Position numbers and translations under genes: made by a program
Assembly: GCF_027922425.1 (NCBI RefSeq)
Contig: NZ_BSFQ01000031.1
Span: 25,749-89,748 of the forward strand
Source of the DNA: Pseudonocardia halophobica
GTDB taxonomy: Bacteria; Actinomycetota; Actinomycetes; Mycobacteriales; Pseudonocardiaceae
Direction of reading: 5' to 3'
DNA: 64,000 nucleotides
In this document: in pieces, positions 50,682 through 58,839 of the stretch
Numbering within the stretch: the first letter of the stretch is position 1
Layout: each line of letters opens with the position of its first letter
The notes under the pieces: model-generated
What the model saw: only the letters and a program-made list of their open reading frames with translations
What the model was told of the DNA's origin: nothing
Databases searched by the model: none

Positions 50682-51848
50682 ATGGCCCGCCACGACGAGC
50701 CGGATCCGGCGACCTGGTGGGAGCGGTACGGCCACCGCCTGCACGGCGAGCCGACGGGGTCCGGCGAGAGGGAGACGACGGTGGCGGAGGACAGGGCGGC
50801 CGACGACGGGCGCGAGCCGCCCCGCATGGCCTACCCGCAGCGGCAGGGCGGCGAGGCCGGGGCGTGGTTCACCGATCCCTCCGGGCTGCCCGCGGTCGGC
50901 GCGGAGCCGCGGCGCGCCGCCGGACCGGCGCACCTGCGGTCGTTCGACCCGGACTCGCTGGTCCGGGCGCGCGGCCCGGTGCCCGACCGCGGCTGGCGCA
51001 AGATCCTGCACACCGCGACGCTCGGCCGGATCGACCCCGGCCCCAGTGCGGCGCAGCTCGCCGCCCAGGACCGACTGGCGCGGGTGCGGAGCCACCTCGC
51101 CGGGACACACCGGGTCGCGGTGACCTCGCTGAAGGGCGGCGTCGGCAAGACGACCGTGACCGCGTGCCTCGGCCTCGCGCTCGCCGAGTACCGCGGCGAC
51201 CGCATCCTCGCGCTCGACGCCAACCCCGACGCCGGCACGCTCGCCGACCGGCTGACCGGGCACAGCGACCGGACCGTCCGCGACCTGCTCGACGACCTCG
51301 GCGCCGTCGACTCCTGGACCGCCGTCTCGCGCTACACGAGCCTCGCCGGGCGGCTGCAGGTCCTCGCCTCCGAGCAGGACCCCGCGGCGGGGGAGGCGTT
51401 CACCCGCGACGAGTACCTGCGGGTCGACGAGGCGCTCGCCCGCTACTTCAGCGTGATGATCACCGACTCCGGGACCGGCATGGTCCACTCGGCGATGGCA
51501 GGGACGCTCGACGTGGCCGACTCGCTCGTCGTCGTCGGCGCGCCGACGGTCGACGGGGCCGGCCGGGCCAGCAAGACCCTCGACTGGCTCGTCGCGCACG
51601 GGCACGAGGAGCTCGTCGGCGACGCGGTCGTGGTGCTGGTCGGGCGTGCGGGCCGTGAGATCGACGCCCCGGCGCTGCGCGAGCACTTCGGCGGTCGCTG
51701 CCGCGTGGTGGTGGAGGTGCCGCACGACCCGCACCTCGCGACGGGCGGGCGGATCGACCAGGGTCGGCTGCGCCCGGCCACGCGGGACGCCTTCCTGGAG
51801 CTCGCCGCCGCCGTCGCCGAGGCCTTCCCCGCGCACGTGCGCCGCTGA
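50682..51848 (+). CDS. MinD/ParA-like P-loop ATPase with long N-terminal extension
   Basis: 388 residues. About 120 residues of charged, low-complexity sequence precede the ATPase core. The deviant Walker A SLKGGVGKTT (about residues 147-156) has the signature lysine; LALDANPDAGTLADRL and the SVMITDSGTGMVHSAM switch region follow. DADSLVV-type hydrophobic strands and VPHDPHLATGGRIDQGRL close the domain. This form resembles the MinD-like proteins linked to type VII secretion (EspI-like) in actinobacteria rather than chromosome ParA; no esx genes are here. The Asp in DSGTG and truncated Walker B leave activity uncertain. Confidence 0.78.
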   Translation: MARHDEPDPATWWERYGHRLHGEPTGSGERETTVAEDRAADDGREPPRMAYPQRQGGEAGAWFTDPSGLPAVGAEPRRAAGPAHLRSFDPDSLVRARGPVPDRGWRKILHTATLGRIDPGPSAAQLAAQDRLARVRSHLAGTHRVAVTSLKGGVGKTTVTACLGLALAEYRGDRILALDANPDAGTLADRLTGHSDRTVRDLLDDLGAVDSWTAVSRYTSLAGRLQVLASEQDPAAGEAFTRDEYLRVDEALARYFSVMITDSGTGMVHSAMAGTLDVADSLVVVGAPTVDGAGRASKTLDWLVAHGHEELVGDAVVVLVGRAGREIDAPALREHFGGRCRVVVEVPHDPHLATGGRIDQGRLRPATRDAFLELAAAVAEAFPAHVRR

Positions 51849-51899
51849 GCGGAGGGCGGCGCCCGTCTCCGCGGATCGCCGTTCCGGTGTCCCGAAAGT

Positions 51900-52020
51900 G
51901 CCGACTCGCGCTACCGGAACTGCCGACTCGCGGTGCGGGAACTGCCGACTCGCGCTGCCGGAACTGCCGACTCGCGCTGCCGGAAGTCGCGACTCGCGCT
52001 GCCGGAGCTGCCGGCTCGCG
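51900..52020 (-). repeat. 22-bp tandem repeat array, 5.5 units, inverted relative to the one at 41.8 kb
   Basis: Units of 22 bp beginning GCCGACTCGCGCTGCCGGAA at 51900, 51922, 51944, 51966, 51988 and a partial one at 52010. They are the reverse complement of the 41774 array with one consistent base difference. They separate the MinD-like gene from DUF177. Confidence 0.9.
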
Positions 52021-52081
52021 GGGGTGGGGTGCGGCTGGTGTGGACGGCGGGTCGTGGACTGCGCGTATCCTCGCGCGAGTC

Positions 52082-52666
52082 ATGAGCACGAACCGCGCCC
52101 CCGAACCCCGCCCCGAGACCAGCCCCTGGGTGTTCTCCACCCGTGAGATGGGCCGTCGTCCGGGCACCATGCGCACCGTCACCCGGTCCGTCCCCGGACC
52201 GGGCGCGGAGCGTGCCGACGAGGCGATCGGCCTGGTCGGTGTCCTCGCCGTGCCGCCGGGCAGCCCCGTCGAGCTGGACCTGCGCCTGGAGTCGGTGAGC
52301 GAGGGCGTCTACGTGTCGGGGACCGCTTCCGCGCAGCTGGCGGGCGAGTGCTCCCGGTGCCTCGACGAGCTGGACGAGGACCTCGAGGTGCGCATCGAGG
52401 AGCTCTTCGCCTACCCGGACAGCGTCACCGAGGAGACGACCGACGAGGACGAGATCCCGCGGGTCGTCGACGAGCACGTGGACCTCGAGCAGACGGTGCG
52501 GGACGCGATCGTCCTGGAGCTCCCGCTCGCGCCGCTGTGCCGGGACGACTGCCCAGGTCTGTGCCCCGAGTGCGGCGGACGACGGGCCGATCTCGGGCCC
52601 GACCACCGGCATGAGACACTGGATCCCCGGTGGGCCGCTCTGCGTGAGCGCCTGCCTTCCGATTGA
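52082..52666 (+). CDS. DUF177 (YceD-like) protein upstream of rpmF
   Basis: 194 residues. ECSRCLDELDEDLEVRIEELFAY and the C-terminal LCRDDCPGLCPECG cysteine cluster are the DUF177 hallmarks. The family is linked genetically to rpmF and in some organisms to 23S rRNA accumulation. A TATCCT hexamer (52066-52071) ten bases before the ATG may act as the -10. First gene of DUF177-rpmF-rnc-mutM. Confidence 0.92.
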   Translation: MSTNRAPEPRPETSPWVFSTREMGRRPGTMRTVTRSVPGPGAERADEAIGLVGVLAVPPGSPVELDLRLESVSEGVYVSGTASAQLAGECSRCLDELDEDLEVRIEELFAYPDSVTEETTDEDEIPRVVDEHVDLEQTVRDAIVLELPLAPLCRDDCPGLCPECGGRRADLGPDHRHETLDPRWAALRERLPSD

Positions 52667-52717
52667 AGACGTTTCGATGTCGTAAGACCTCTCGAGCACA
52701 ACCGTAGGAGATCTGCC

Positions 52718-52900
52718 GTGGCCGTACCCAAGCGCCGGATGTCGCGGTCCAACACGCGCTCTCGTCGGGCGCAGTGGAAGGCCACCGCGCCGACCCTCGT
52801 CGCCTGCAACAACCGCGCCTGTGGCGAGCTGAAGCCGCCGCACGTCGCCTGCCCCGTCTGCGGGCAGTACGACGGTCGTCAGGTCGTCCGTCCGGCCTGA
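52718..52900 (+). CDS. rpmF: 50S ribosomal protein L32
   Basis: 60 residues: AVPKRRMSRSNTRSRRAQWKATAP then a zinc-ribbon CNNRACGELKPPHVACPVCG. GTG start with GTAGGAGA. Between DUF177 and rnc, the conserved order. Confidence 0.96.
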   Translation: MAVPKRRMSRSNTRSRRAQWKATAPTLVACNNRACGELKPPHVACPVCGQYDGRQVVRPA

Positions 52901-52901
52901 T

Positions 52902-53651
52902 TTGCCGGTGGGCGACAAGAGCGTCACGGGGCCCCGCGAGGACCGCACCCCGCTGCTGGAGGCACTCGGCGTCGAGATCGGCGCCGAGTTGCTCACCCTC
53001 GCCCTCACGCACCGCTCGTACGCCTACGAGCACGGTGGCCTGCCGACCAACGAGCGGCTGGAGTTCCTGGGCGACTCGGTGCTCGGCATCATCGTCACCG
53101 AGCGGCTCTACCGGGACCACCCGGAGCTGCCCGAGGGGCAGCTCGCCAAGCTGCGGGCGAGCGTGGTCAACATGCACGCGCTCGCGGGCGTGGCGGCGAC
53201 GTTGTCCGAGCACGGGCTGGGCGCCTACATCTACCTCGGCCGTGGTGAGGAACTCACCGGCGGCCGGGACAAGGCGAGCATCCTGGCCGACGCCACCGAG
53301 GCCCTGATCGGCGCGGTCTACCTGGACCACGGGCTGGAGACGGCCCGGTCGCTGGTGCACCGGCTCTTCGGCGACCTGCTGCAGGGCGCCCCGCTGCTCG
53401 GGGCCGGCCTGGACTGGAAGACCAGCCTCCAGGAGCTCACGGCCTCGGAGGGGCTCGGCGTGCCGGAGTACCGGATCGCCGAGGAGGGCCCCGACCACCT
53501 CAAGACCTTCACCGCGACCGCGGTCGTCGGGGGTCGCGAGCTGGGCTCCGGGGACGGGCGCACCAAGAAGGAGGCCGAGCAGAAGGCCGCCGCGCTCGCC
53601 TGGCGCACCATCACGGACGAGACGCAGAAGTCGGCCCGGGCCCAGAGTTGA
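52902..53651 (+). CDS. rnc: Ribonuclease III
   Basis: 249 residues. Catalytic signature NERLEFLGDSVLG (about residues 46-58) with the acidic residues, second acidic set in ADATEALIGAVYLDHG, and a C-terminal dsRNA-binding domain (WKTSLQELTASEGLGVPEYRI ... GRTKKEAEQKAAALAW). Cleaves double-stranded RNA in rRNA processing. The TTG at 52902 is only one base after the rpmF stop; a GTG at 52908 is an equally good start. No clear ribosome site for either, so coupling to rpmF is likely. Confidence 0.94.
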   Translation: MPVGDKSVTGPREDRTPLLEALGVEIGAELLTLALTHRSYAYEHGGLPTNERLEFLGDSVLGIIVTERLYRDHPELPEGQLAKLRASVVNMHALAGVAATLSEHGLGAYIYLGRGEELTGGRDKASILADATEALIGAVYLDHGLETARSLVHRLFGDLLQGAPLLGAGLDWKTSLQELTASEGLGVPEYRIAEEGPDHLKTFTATAVVGGRELGSGDGRTKKEAEQKAAALAWRTITDETQKSARAQS

Positions 53652-53666
53652 CGGCCCGGAGCTGAC

Positions 53667-54545
53667 GTGCCCGAGCTTCCCGAGGTCGAGGTGGTCCGGC
53701 GCGGTCTCGCCGACCACGTCCTCGACCGCACGATCGCCGAGGTCACCGTCGCGCACCCGCGCGCGGTGCGCCGGCACGTCGCCGGCGGGGAGGACTTCGC
53801 CGCGCGGCTGAAGGGCCGCACGATCAGCGCGGCCCGCCGCCGCGGCAAGTACCTCTGGCTCGAGCTGGACAGCGCCGGGCCGGGGGACGACGCGATCCTC
53901 GCCCACCTGGGCATGAGCGGCCAGATGCTCGTCGCCACCCCGGACCGGCCGGACGAGAAGCACCTCCGGATCCGTCTGCGGTTCGACGACGAGGGCCCCG
54001 AGCTGCGGTTCGTCGACCAACGGACCTTCGGCGGCCTGTCGGTCCACCCGCTCACCGAGGGGGCGGGCGGCGGGCTGCTGCCCCAGCCCGTCGCGCACAT
54101 CGGGCGGGATCCGATGGACCCGCTGTTCTCGCTCGACGACGCGGTGGCCGGCATGCGCCGCCGCCGCACCGAGATCAAGCGGGCGCTGCTCGACCAGACG
54201 GTGGTGTCCGGGATCGGCAACATCTACGCCGACGAGGCGCTCTGGCGCGCACGGCTGCACGGGGCGCGACCGACCGAGAAGCTCACGCGCAAGCAGGGCG
54301 TCGCAGTGCTCGAGGCCGCCTCCGAGGTGATGGCGGAGGCCCTCGACCAGGGCGGCACGTCGTTCGACGCCTTGTACGTCAACGTGAACGGCGCCTCGGG
54401 CTACTTCGACCGCTCACTGGCGGTCTACGGCCGCACGGACGAGCCGTGCCGCCGCTGCGGCACCCCGATCCGCCGCGAGGCGTTCATGAACCGCAGCTCC
54501 TTCTCCTGCCCGCGCTGCCAACCGCGCCCTCGCGCCGTCCGCTGA
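53667..54545 (+). CDS. mutM: Formamidopyrimidine-DNA glycosylase
   Basis: 292 residues. N-terminal PELPEVEVVRRGL with catalytic Pro2/Glu3 after Met removal, Lys in RRRGKYLWLEL, helix-two-turn-helix VVSGIGNIYADEALWRA, and C-terminal zinc finger CRRCGTPIRREAF...CPRC. Excises 8-oxoguanine. GTG start 15 bp after rnc. Confidence 0.96.
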   Translation: MPELPEVEVVRRGLADHVLDRTIAEVTVAHPRAVRRHVAGGEDFAARLKGRTISAARRRGKYLWLELDSAGPGDDAILAHLGMSGQMLVATPDRPDEKHLRIRLRFDDEGPELRFVDQRTFGGLSVHPLTEGAGGGLLPQPVAHIGRDPMDPLFSLDDAVAGMRRRRTEIKRALLDQTVVSGIGNIYADEALWRARLHGARPTEKLTRKQGVAVLEAASEVMAEALDQGGTSFDALYVNVNGASGYFDRSLAVYGRTDEPCRRCGTPIRREAFMNRSSFSCPRCQPRPRAVR

Positions 54546-54623
54546 TCCCGGACGAGCCCTTGACCGGGCCCCCAGGTGCGGCGAAGTGTGGACGATTTCT
54601 CCGGGTAACGAGGAGGTCGTCCC

Positions 54624-56033
54624 ATGTCGCAGCCGGTCACCGACCCGACGTTCTACCGCTCCGCCGCCGAGGCCGCGGCCGCACCCCCCGAGCGCCTGGC
54701 GTACGTCGCCGCGTTCGACCGCTCCGCGGAACGGCCGGACGCGATGGCCGTGGTCGACGTCGACCCGGACGCCGAGACCTACGGCCGGGTCGTCGGCTGG
54801 ACGGACATGCCCGGCACCGGCGACGAGCTGCACCACTTCGGCTGGAACGCCTGCTCGTCCGCCCTCGCCCACGCCGGCCACGACACGAACGGCCTCGCGC
54901 GACGGTTCCTGCTGGTCCCGGGCCTGCGGTCGTCGAACATCCACGTCCTCGACACCGTGCCCGACCCGCGCGCCCCGCGGGTGGTCCGCACGGTCACGGC
55001 CAAGGACCTGTCCGAGGCGGCCGGGTACTCGCGGCCGCACACCATGCACTGCGGGCCCGACGGCGTGTTCCTCACCTGCATCGGCGGCCCGCAGGGGAAC
55101 GACGACGGGCCCGGCGGGATCGCACTGCTCGACCACACGACGTTCGAGGTGGTCCGGGCGTGGGAGACGGACCGCGGCCCGCAGGAGCTGGCCTACGACG
55201 CCTGGTGGCACCTGAACCGCAACGTCCTGATCTCCAGCGAGTGGGGCCACCCGTCGATGATCGAGGACGGCGTGGTGCCCGAGCTCCTGCTCGGCAACGA
55301 GTACGGGCACGCCATCCACGTCTGGGACCTGGCCGAGGGCCGCCACCTGCAGCGCCTCGACCTGGGCGCGCAGCACCAGATGGCGCTCGAGGTGCGGCCC
55401 AGCCACGATCCCGAGGCGACCTGGGGGTTCGTGGGTGTGGTGATCTCGACCGAGGACCTGTCGGGGTCGATCTGGCGGTGGTTCCTCGACGGCGACGAGT
55501 GGCGGGTCGAGAAGGTGATCACGGTCCCGGCCGAGCCCGCCGATCCCGACCTGCTGCCGCCCGCCCTGAAGCCGTTCTCCGCGGTGCCGCCGCTGATCAC
55601 CGACATCGACCTCTCGGTCGACGACCGGTTCCTCTGCGTCTCCTGCTGGGGCACCGGCGAGCTCAAGCAGTACGACGTCGGCGACCCGGCCCACCCGCGC
55701 GAGGTGGGCTCGGTCCGGCTCGGCGGGATCGTCGGCCGCGTTCCGCACCCGGCCGCCCCCGACCTGCCGCTGGCAGGCGGGCCGCAGATGGTCGAGGTCA
55801 GCCGGGACGGCCGCCGCGTCTACTTCACGAACTCCCTCTACGGCGCGTGGGACGACCAGTTCTACCCCGACGGCGTGGGCGCGTGGATGGCGAAGGCGGA
55901 CGTCGGGCCGGACGGCGGGATGACCCTCGACCAGCGCTTCTTCCCCCGCGGCGACGAGTTCCGGGGCCTGCGGGTGCACCAGGTCCGGCTGCAGGGCGGG
56001 GACGCCTCGTCGGACAGCTACTGCTACCGCTGA
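54624..56033 (+). CDS. Selenium-binding protein / methanethiol oxidase (SBP56 family)
   Basis: 469 residues, the usual length of the family. Segments LHHFGWNACSSALAH, YSRPHTMHCGPDGVFLTCIG, SSEWGHPSMIEDG, HVWDLAEGRHLQRLDLG and LSVDDRFLCVSCWGTGELKQYDV match the beta-propeller with conserved His residues that bind copper in methanethiol oxidases. It may oxidise methanethiol to formaldehyde, H2O2 and sulfide. It interrupts the otherwise conserved mutM-...-smc order. ATG at 54624 with GAGGAGG. Confidence 0.92.
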   Translation: MSQPVTDPTFYRSAAEAAAAPPERLAYVAAFDRSAERPDAMAVVDVDPDAETYGRVVGWTDMPGTGDELHHFGWNACSSALAHAGHDTNGLARRFLLVPGLRSSNIHVLDTVPDPRAPRVVRTVTAKDLSEAAGYSRPHTMHCGPDGVFLTCIGGPQGNDDGPGGIALLDHTTFEVVRAWETDRGPQELAYDAWWHLNRNVLISSEWGHPSMIEDGVVPELLLGNEYGHAIHVWDLAEGRHLQRLDLGAQHQMALEVRPSHDPEATWGFVGVVISTEDLSGSIWRWFLDGDEWRVEKVITVPAEPADPDLLPPALKPFSAVPPLITDIDLSVDDRFLCVSCWGTGELKQYDVGDPAHPREVGSVRLGGIVGRVPHPAAPDLPLAGGPQMVEVSRDGRRVYFTNSLYGAWDDQFYPDGVGAWMAKADVGPDGGMTLDQRFFPRGDEFRGLRVHQVRLQGGDASSDSYCYR

Positions 56034-56040
56034 GATCTGG

Positions 56041-56523
56041 TCACCCCGCGGTCAGTCGCAGGACGGCCGCGGCTGCGCTCGCCTCTCGGACGTCGAGCGC
56101 CAGGTCGTTCACGGCGACCTCGGCGCCGGCTCCTGCGGTGAGCCGGACCGAGGAGGTGCCGCCGGAGGTCGTGGTGCGCATGCCCGTGCAGGCGCCGGAG
56201 CAGCGGGTGCTCACCTGCCCATCGGGCACGACCGCGACGAGCTCGACCGTGCCGGCGTCGACCGCCACGAACCGGATCTCCGCGACGCCGGTGCCCGCCG
56301 GGAGCGGGATCGTCGCAGGTCCGCCGACCCGGATCTCGCAGGAACCCTGCGCGCAGGCCGCCGGATCGTCGTCCGCGAGCGGGGCCGCCGTCGGCACGGG
56401 CCGAGCAGGCTGAGCGGCCGGGGCGGCCGGGGCGGCCGGTGCGGGTGGCGAGGCCGTCGGCGTGGGCGCGGTGCAGGCCACGGCAAGAGACAGCGCGAGG
56501 GACAGCGCCAGAGCCAGCAACAC
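56041..56523 (-). CDS. Small secreted lipoprotein, unknown
   Basis: 160 residues. Short signal LLALALSLALSLAVAC with Cys17 as lipobox cysteine, Pro/Ala-rich linker, then a beta-rich domain with two disulfide-type cysteine pairs (CAQGSCEIRVGG; RCSGACTGM). GTG at 56523 gives an unusually short n-region with no positive charges, so the start may be misplaced. Function unknown. Confidence 0.6.
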   Translation of the reverse strand: MLLALALSLALSLAVACTAPTPTASPPAPAAPAAPAAQPARPVPTAAPLADDDPAACAQGSCEIRVGGPATIPLPAGTGVAEIRFVAVDAGTVELVAVVPDGQVSTRCSGACTGMRTTTSGGTSSVRLTAGAGAEVAVNDLALDVREASAAAAVLRLTAG

Positions 56524-56629
56524 GACCGGCGCCCTCCGGCCGCGCGGGAACGAGAGTGTGTGCAGCCAGTGCCGCCTCGGGCGCGTGGCCGCCTCCGCGC
56601 GCTTGGTCCACTACTCGCTGCGAGCACCC

Positions 56630-56666
56630 GGGACGTTTCGTCCCCGGAGCAGCGAAAAAGTGCTCC
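56630..56666 (-). terminator. Tandem hairpins downstream of corA
   Basis: GGGACG-TTT-CGTCCC (56630-56644) and GGAGCA-N9-TGCTCC (56646-56666), the latter with a short T-tract in its loop on the minus strand, 26 bp past the corA stop. Together they fill the 168-bp gap before the lipoprotein gene. Confidence 0.5.
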
Positions 56667-56691
56667 TGACCTGGGGAAGATCGCATCCGGT

Positions 56692-57726
56692 CTAGAGCCA
56701 GCCGCGGCGCTTGAAGCCCAGGTAGAGCAGGAGGCCGAGCAATACCATCAACCCGATGGCGAACGGATAGCCGAACTGCCACTCCAGCTCCGGCATGTGC
56801 GCGAAGTTCATCCCGTAGACACCGGCGACGAGGCTCGGGGCGAAGGCGATCGCCGCCCAGGACGACACCTTCTTCATCTGCTCGTTCTGCACGTACCCGG
56901 CCTCGGTCAACCGGGTCATCTCCTCGTTCTGCCGCTGGGCGACGAGCGTGGAGTTGACCGTGAGGATGTTCGCGAGCATGTCGCGCAGGCCCTGCGTGCG
57001 CTCGCGGACGCGGGTGGCGTGGTCCTGGACGTCGCGCACGAGCCGGCGCAGCTCGAGGTCCGGCGTGGTGCTCTGCTTGCCGAAGCGGGTGCGCAGCTCC
57101 TCGAAGATCTCGGCGAGCGGGTCGACCGCGCGCTGGAACTCGAGGACCTCGCGGGAGAGCTGGTAGATGCGCCGCGACACCGCGGGATCGCCGCTCCAGA
57201 CCTGGCTCTCGATCTGGTCGACGTCGTCCTGCAGGCCGTCGAGCACCGGGCCGTAGTCGTCGACGACCTTGTCGAGCACGGCGTAGAACACCGCGAACGG
57301 GCCGTGCGCCATCAGCGCCGGGTCGTGCTCGAGGCGTCGCCGCACCTCGGCAAGGTCGGGCTCCTCGGCGTGTCGCACCGTGACCACGAAGTCCGGGCCG
57401 AGGAACAGGTGGATCTCGCCGAGCTCGACCTCCTCCTGCTCATCGACGTAGCGGGCCGGGCGGAGCACGGCGAACTCGGTGTGGCCGTAGCGCTCCAGCT
57501 TGGGACGCTGGTGGCCGTGCAGGGTGTCCTCGACGGCGAGCTCGTGCAGCCCGAACTCGTCCTCGATCGCCTTGATGTCGTCCGGGCCCGGGCGCAGCAG
57601 CCCGATCCAGCAGAAGGTCTCCTTGCCGTCGCCGCAGCGCCGGAGGGTCTCGACCGTCCGGTCGAGAGAATCGGGCTCCTCGGCCCGATGGCCCTCGACG
57701 TACACCGCGTTGTCCACGACGGACAA
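56692..57726 (-). CDS. corA: CorA-type Mg2+/Co2+ transporter
   Basis: 344 residues. Soluble N-domain (SVVDNAVYVEG, IGLLRPGPDDIKAIEDEFGLHELAVEDTLHGHQRPKLERY), long stalk helix, then two C-terminal helices with the selectivity motif YGMNF and the basic end FKRRGW. Pentameric divalent cation channel in the membrane. TTG at 57726 is preferred: GGGGAGG seven bases upstream and a family-typical N-terminus; an in-frame GTG at 57735 overlaps that site. AGCGTA at 57761-57766 (TACGCT on this strand) is a likely -10. Confidence 0.93.
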   Translation of the reverse strand: MSVVDNAVYVEGHRAEEPDSLDRTVETLRRCGDGKETFCWIGLLRPGPDDIKAIEDEFGLHELAVEDTLHGHQRPKLERYGHTEFAVLRPARYVDEQEEVELGEIHLFLGPDFVVTVRHAEEPDLAEVRRRLEHDPALMAHGPFAVFYAVLDKVVDDYGPVLDGLQDDVDQIESQVWSGDPAVSRRIYQLSREVLEFQRAVDPLAEIFEELRTRFGKQSTTPDLELRRLVRDVQDHATRVRERTQGLRDMLANILTVNSTLVAQRQNEEMTRLTEAGYVQNEQMKKVSSWAAIAFAPSLVAGVYGMNFAHMPELEWQFGYPFAIGLMVLLGLLLYLGFKRRGWL

Positions 57727-57772
57727 TACGGACACCTCCCCACCTGCGACTCCGCACCGGAGCGTACGTGGG

Positions 57773-58468
57773 TCAGCGGCCGAAGTCCTGCGTCCAGTAG
57801 TACCCGTCGATCGCGAGCCCGACACCGATGGTCGTGAGCGAGCAGTCCTCGATGTTGCGGCGGTGACCGGGTGAGTTCAGCCAGGCCTCGACCACCGCCG
57901 CCGGGGTGCGCTGGCCCATCGCGATGTTCTCGGCGCCGGGGGAGGGGTAGCCGGCGGCGGCGATGCGGTCCGCGAAGCCGCGTCCGTCGGGGCTGTCGTG
58001 GTCGAAGTAGTCCTGGGCCGCCATGTCGTCGCTGTGTCCCTGGGCGGCGCGGGTGATCCGGGCGTCGGGCGTGAGGGCGCCGCAGCCGGCGGCGGCGCGG
58101 GCCCGGTTGGTCAGCGCGACGACGTCGGCGACCGGACCGGCGGCGACGGGGCGCGGCGCGGTGGTCGGCGCGAGCCGGGTGGTGGTCGGCGTCGGCCGCG
58201 GGATCGTGGTGGTCGGCGCGGGCGTCGTGGTCGGCGGCGCCGTCGTGGTGGTCGACGCCGGCGCGGCGGCCGGGAGGCGCGAGGTCGTGGTCGGCGGGGC
58301 CGGTCCGGTGGTGACCGCGGTCGTCGGCTCGGGGGAGGCGGCCCCGGCGAGCGCGACGGACCAGGCGTCGGGCACGAGGGCCGTGACGCCGAGGGCCGCG
58401 AGCGGCGCCCCGAGGGCGAGCCCGGCCAGGAGGGGGAGCGCCCGTGTGCGGGGCACCGGACCGGTCAC
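57773..58468 (-). CDS. Secreted CAP/SCP-domain protein
   Basis: 231 residues. Signal/anchor region RTRALPLLAGLALGAPLAALGVTALV, a long Pro/Thr-rich spacer (TTTTAPPTTTPAPTTTIPRP, about residues 75-95), then the CAP domain: VVALTNRARAAAGCGALTPDARITRAAQGHSDDMA, FDHDSPDGRGFADRI, ENIAMGQRTPAAVVEAWLNSPGHRRNI. The metal-site His and Glu are present. Extracellular, function unknown. GTG at 58468 is eight bases after a TACGTT -10 on this strand. Confidence 0.88.
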   Translation of the reverse strand: MTGPVPRTRALPLLAGLALGAPLAALGVTALVPDAWSVALAGAASPEPTTAVTTGPAPPTTTSRLPAAAPASTTTTAPPTTTPAPTTTIPRPTPTTTRLAPTTAPRPVAAGPVADVVALTNRARAAAGCGALTPDARITRAAQGHSDDMAAQDYFDHDSPDGRGFADRIAAAGYPSPGAENIAMGQRTPAAVVEAWLNSPGHRRNIEDCSLTTIGVGLAIDGYYWTQDFGR

Positions 58469-58475
58469 GGCCCGG

Positions 58476-58482
58476 TAACGTA
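58476..58482. promoter_or_regulatory. Overlapping bidirectional -10 (TAACGTA)
   Basis: TAACGT on the plus strand and TACGTT on the minus strand overlap by five of seven bases, each fitting TANNNT. The plus -10 is nine bases from the acyP ATG and the minus one eight from the CAP GTG, so both mRNAs would be leaderless or nearly so. Confidence 0.45.
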
Positions 58483-58490
58483 GCAAGGCG

Positions 58491-58781
58491 ATGAGCAGCA
58501 ACGACGATTCGACCGTTCGGCTCACCGCGTGGGTGCGGGGCCGCGTGCAGGGCGTGGGTTTCCGCTGGTGGACGCGGTCCCGGGCGCTGGAGCTGGGGCT
58601 CGTCGGGCAGGCCCGGAACCTCGACGACGGCCGGGTCGCGGTGGTCGCGGAGGGTGACCGGGAGCGGTGCGAGCGGCTGCTCGCCCTGCTGCGCGGCGGG
58701 GAGGCGCCGGGGTGGGTCGACGAGGTCGTCGAGCAGTGGGGCGATCCGAAGGGCGGGTTCGACGGGTTCGTCGAGGCCTGA
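58491..58781 (+). CDS. acyP: Acylphosphatase
   Basis: 96 residues. GRVQGVGFRWWTRSRALELGLVGQARNLDDGRVAVVAEGD carries the catalytic Arg and the N in RNLDDG. Hydrolyses acyl phosphates. Commonly next to smc in actinobacteria. ATG at 58491. Confidence 0.95.
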   Translation: MSSNDDSTVRLTAWVRGRVQGVGFRWWTRSRALELGLVGQARNLDDGRVAVVAEGDRERCERLLALLRGGEAPGWVDEVVEQWGDPKGGFDGFVEA

Positions 58782-58839
58782 GGTCCTGTCGGTGCCCGGG
58801 TCTACGGTGCGATCCACACCACTCGACAGGGAGCACCGC

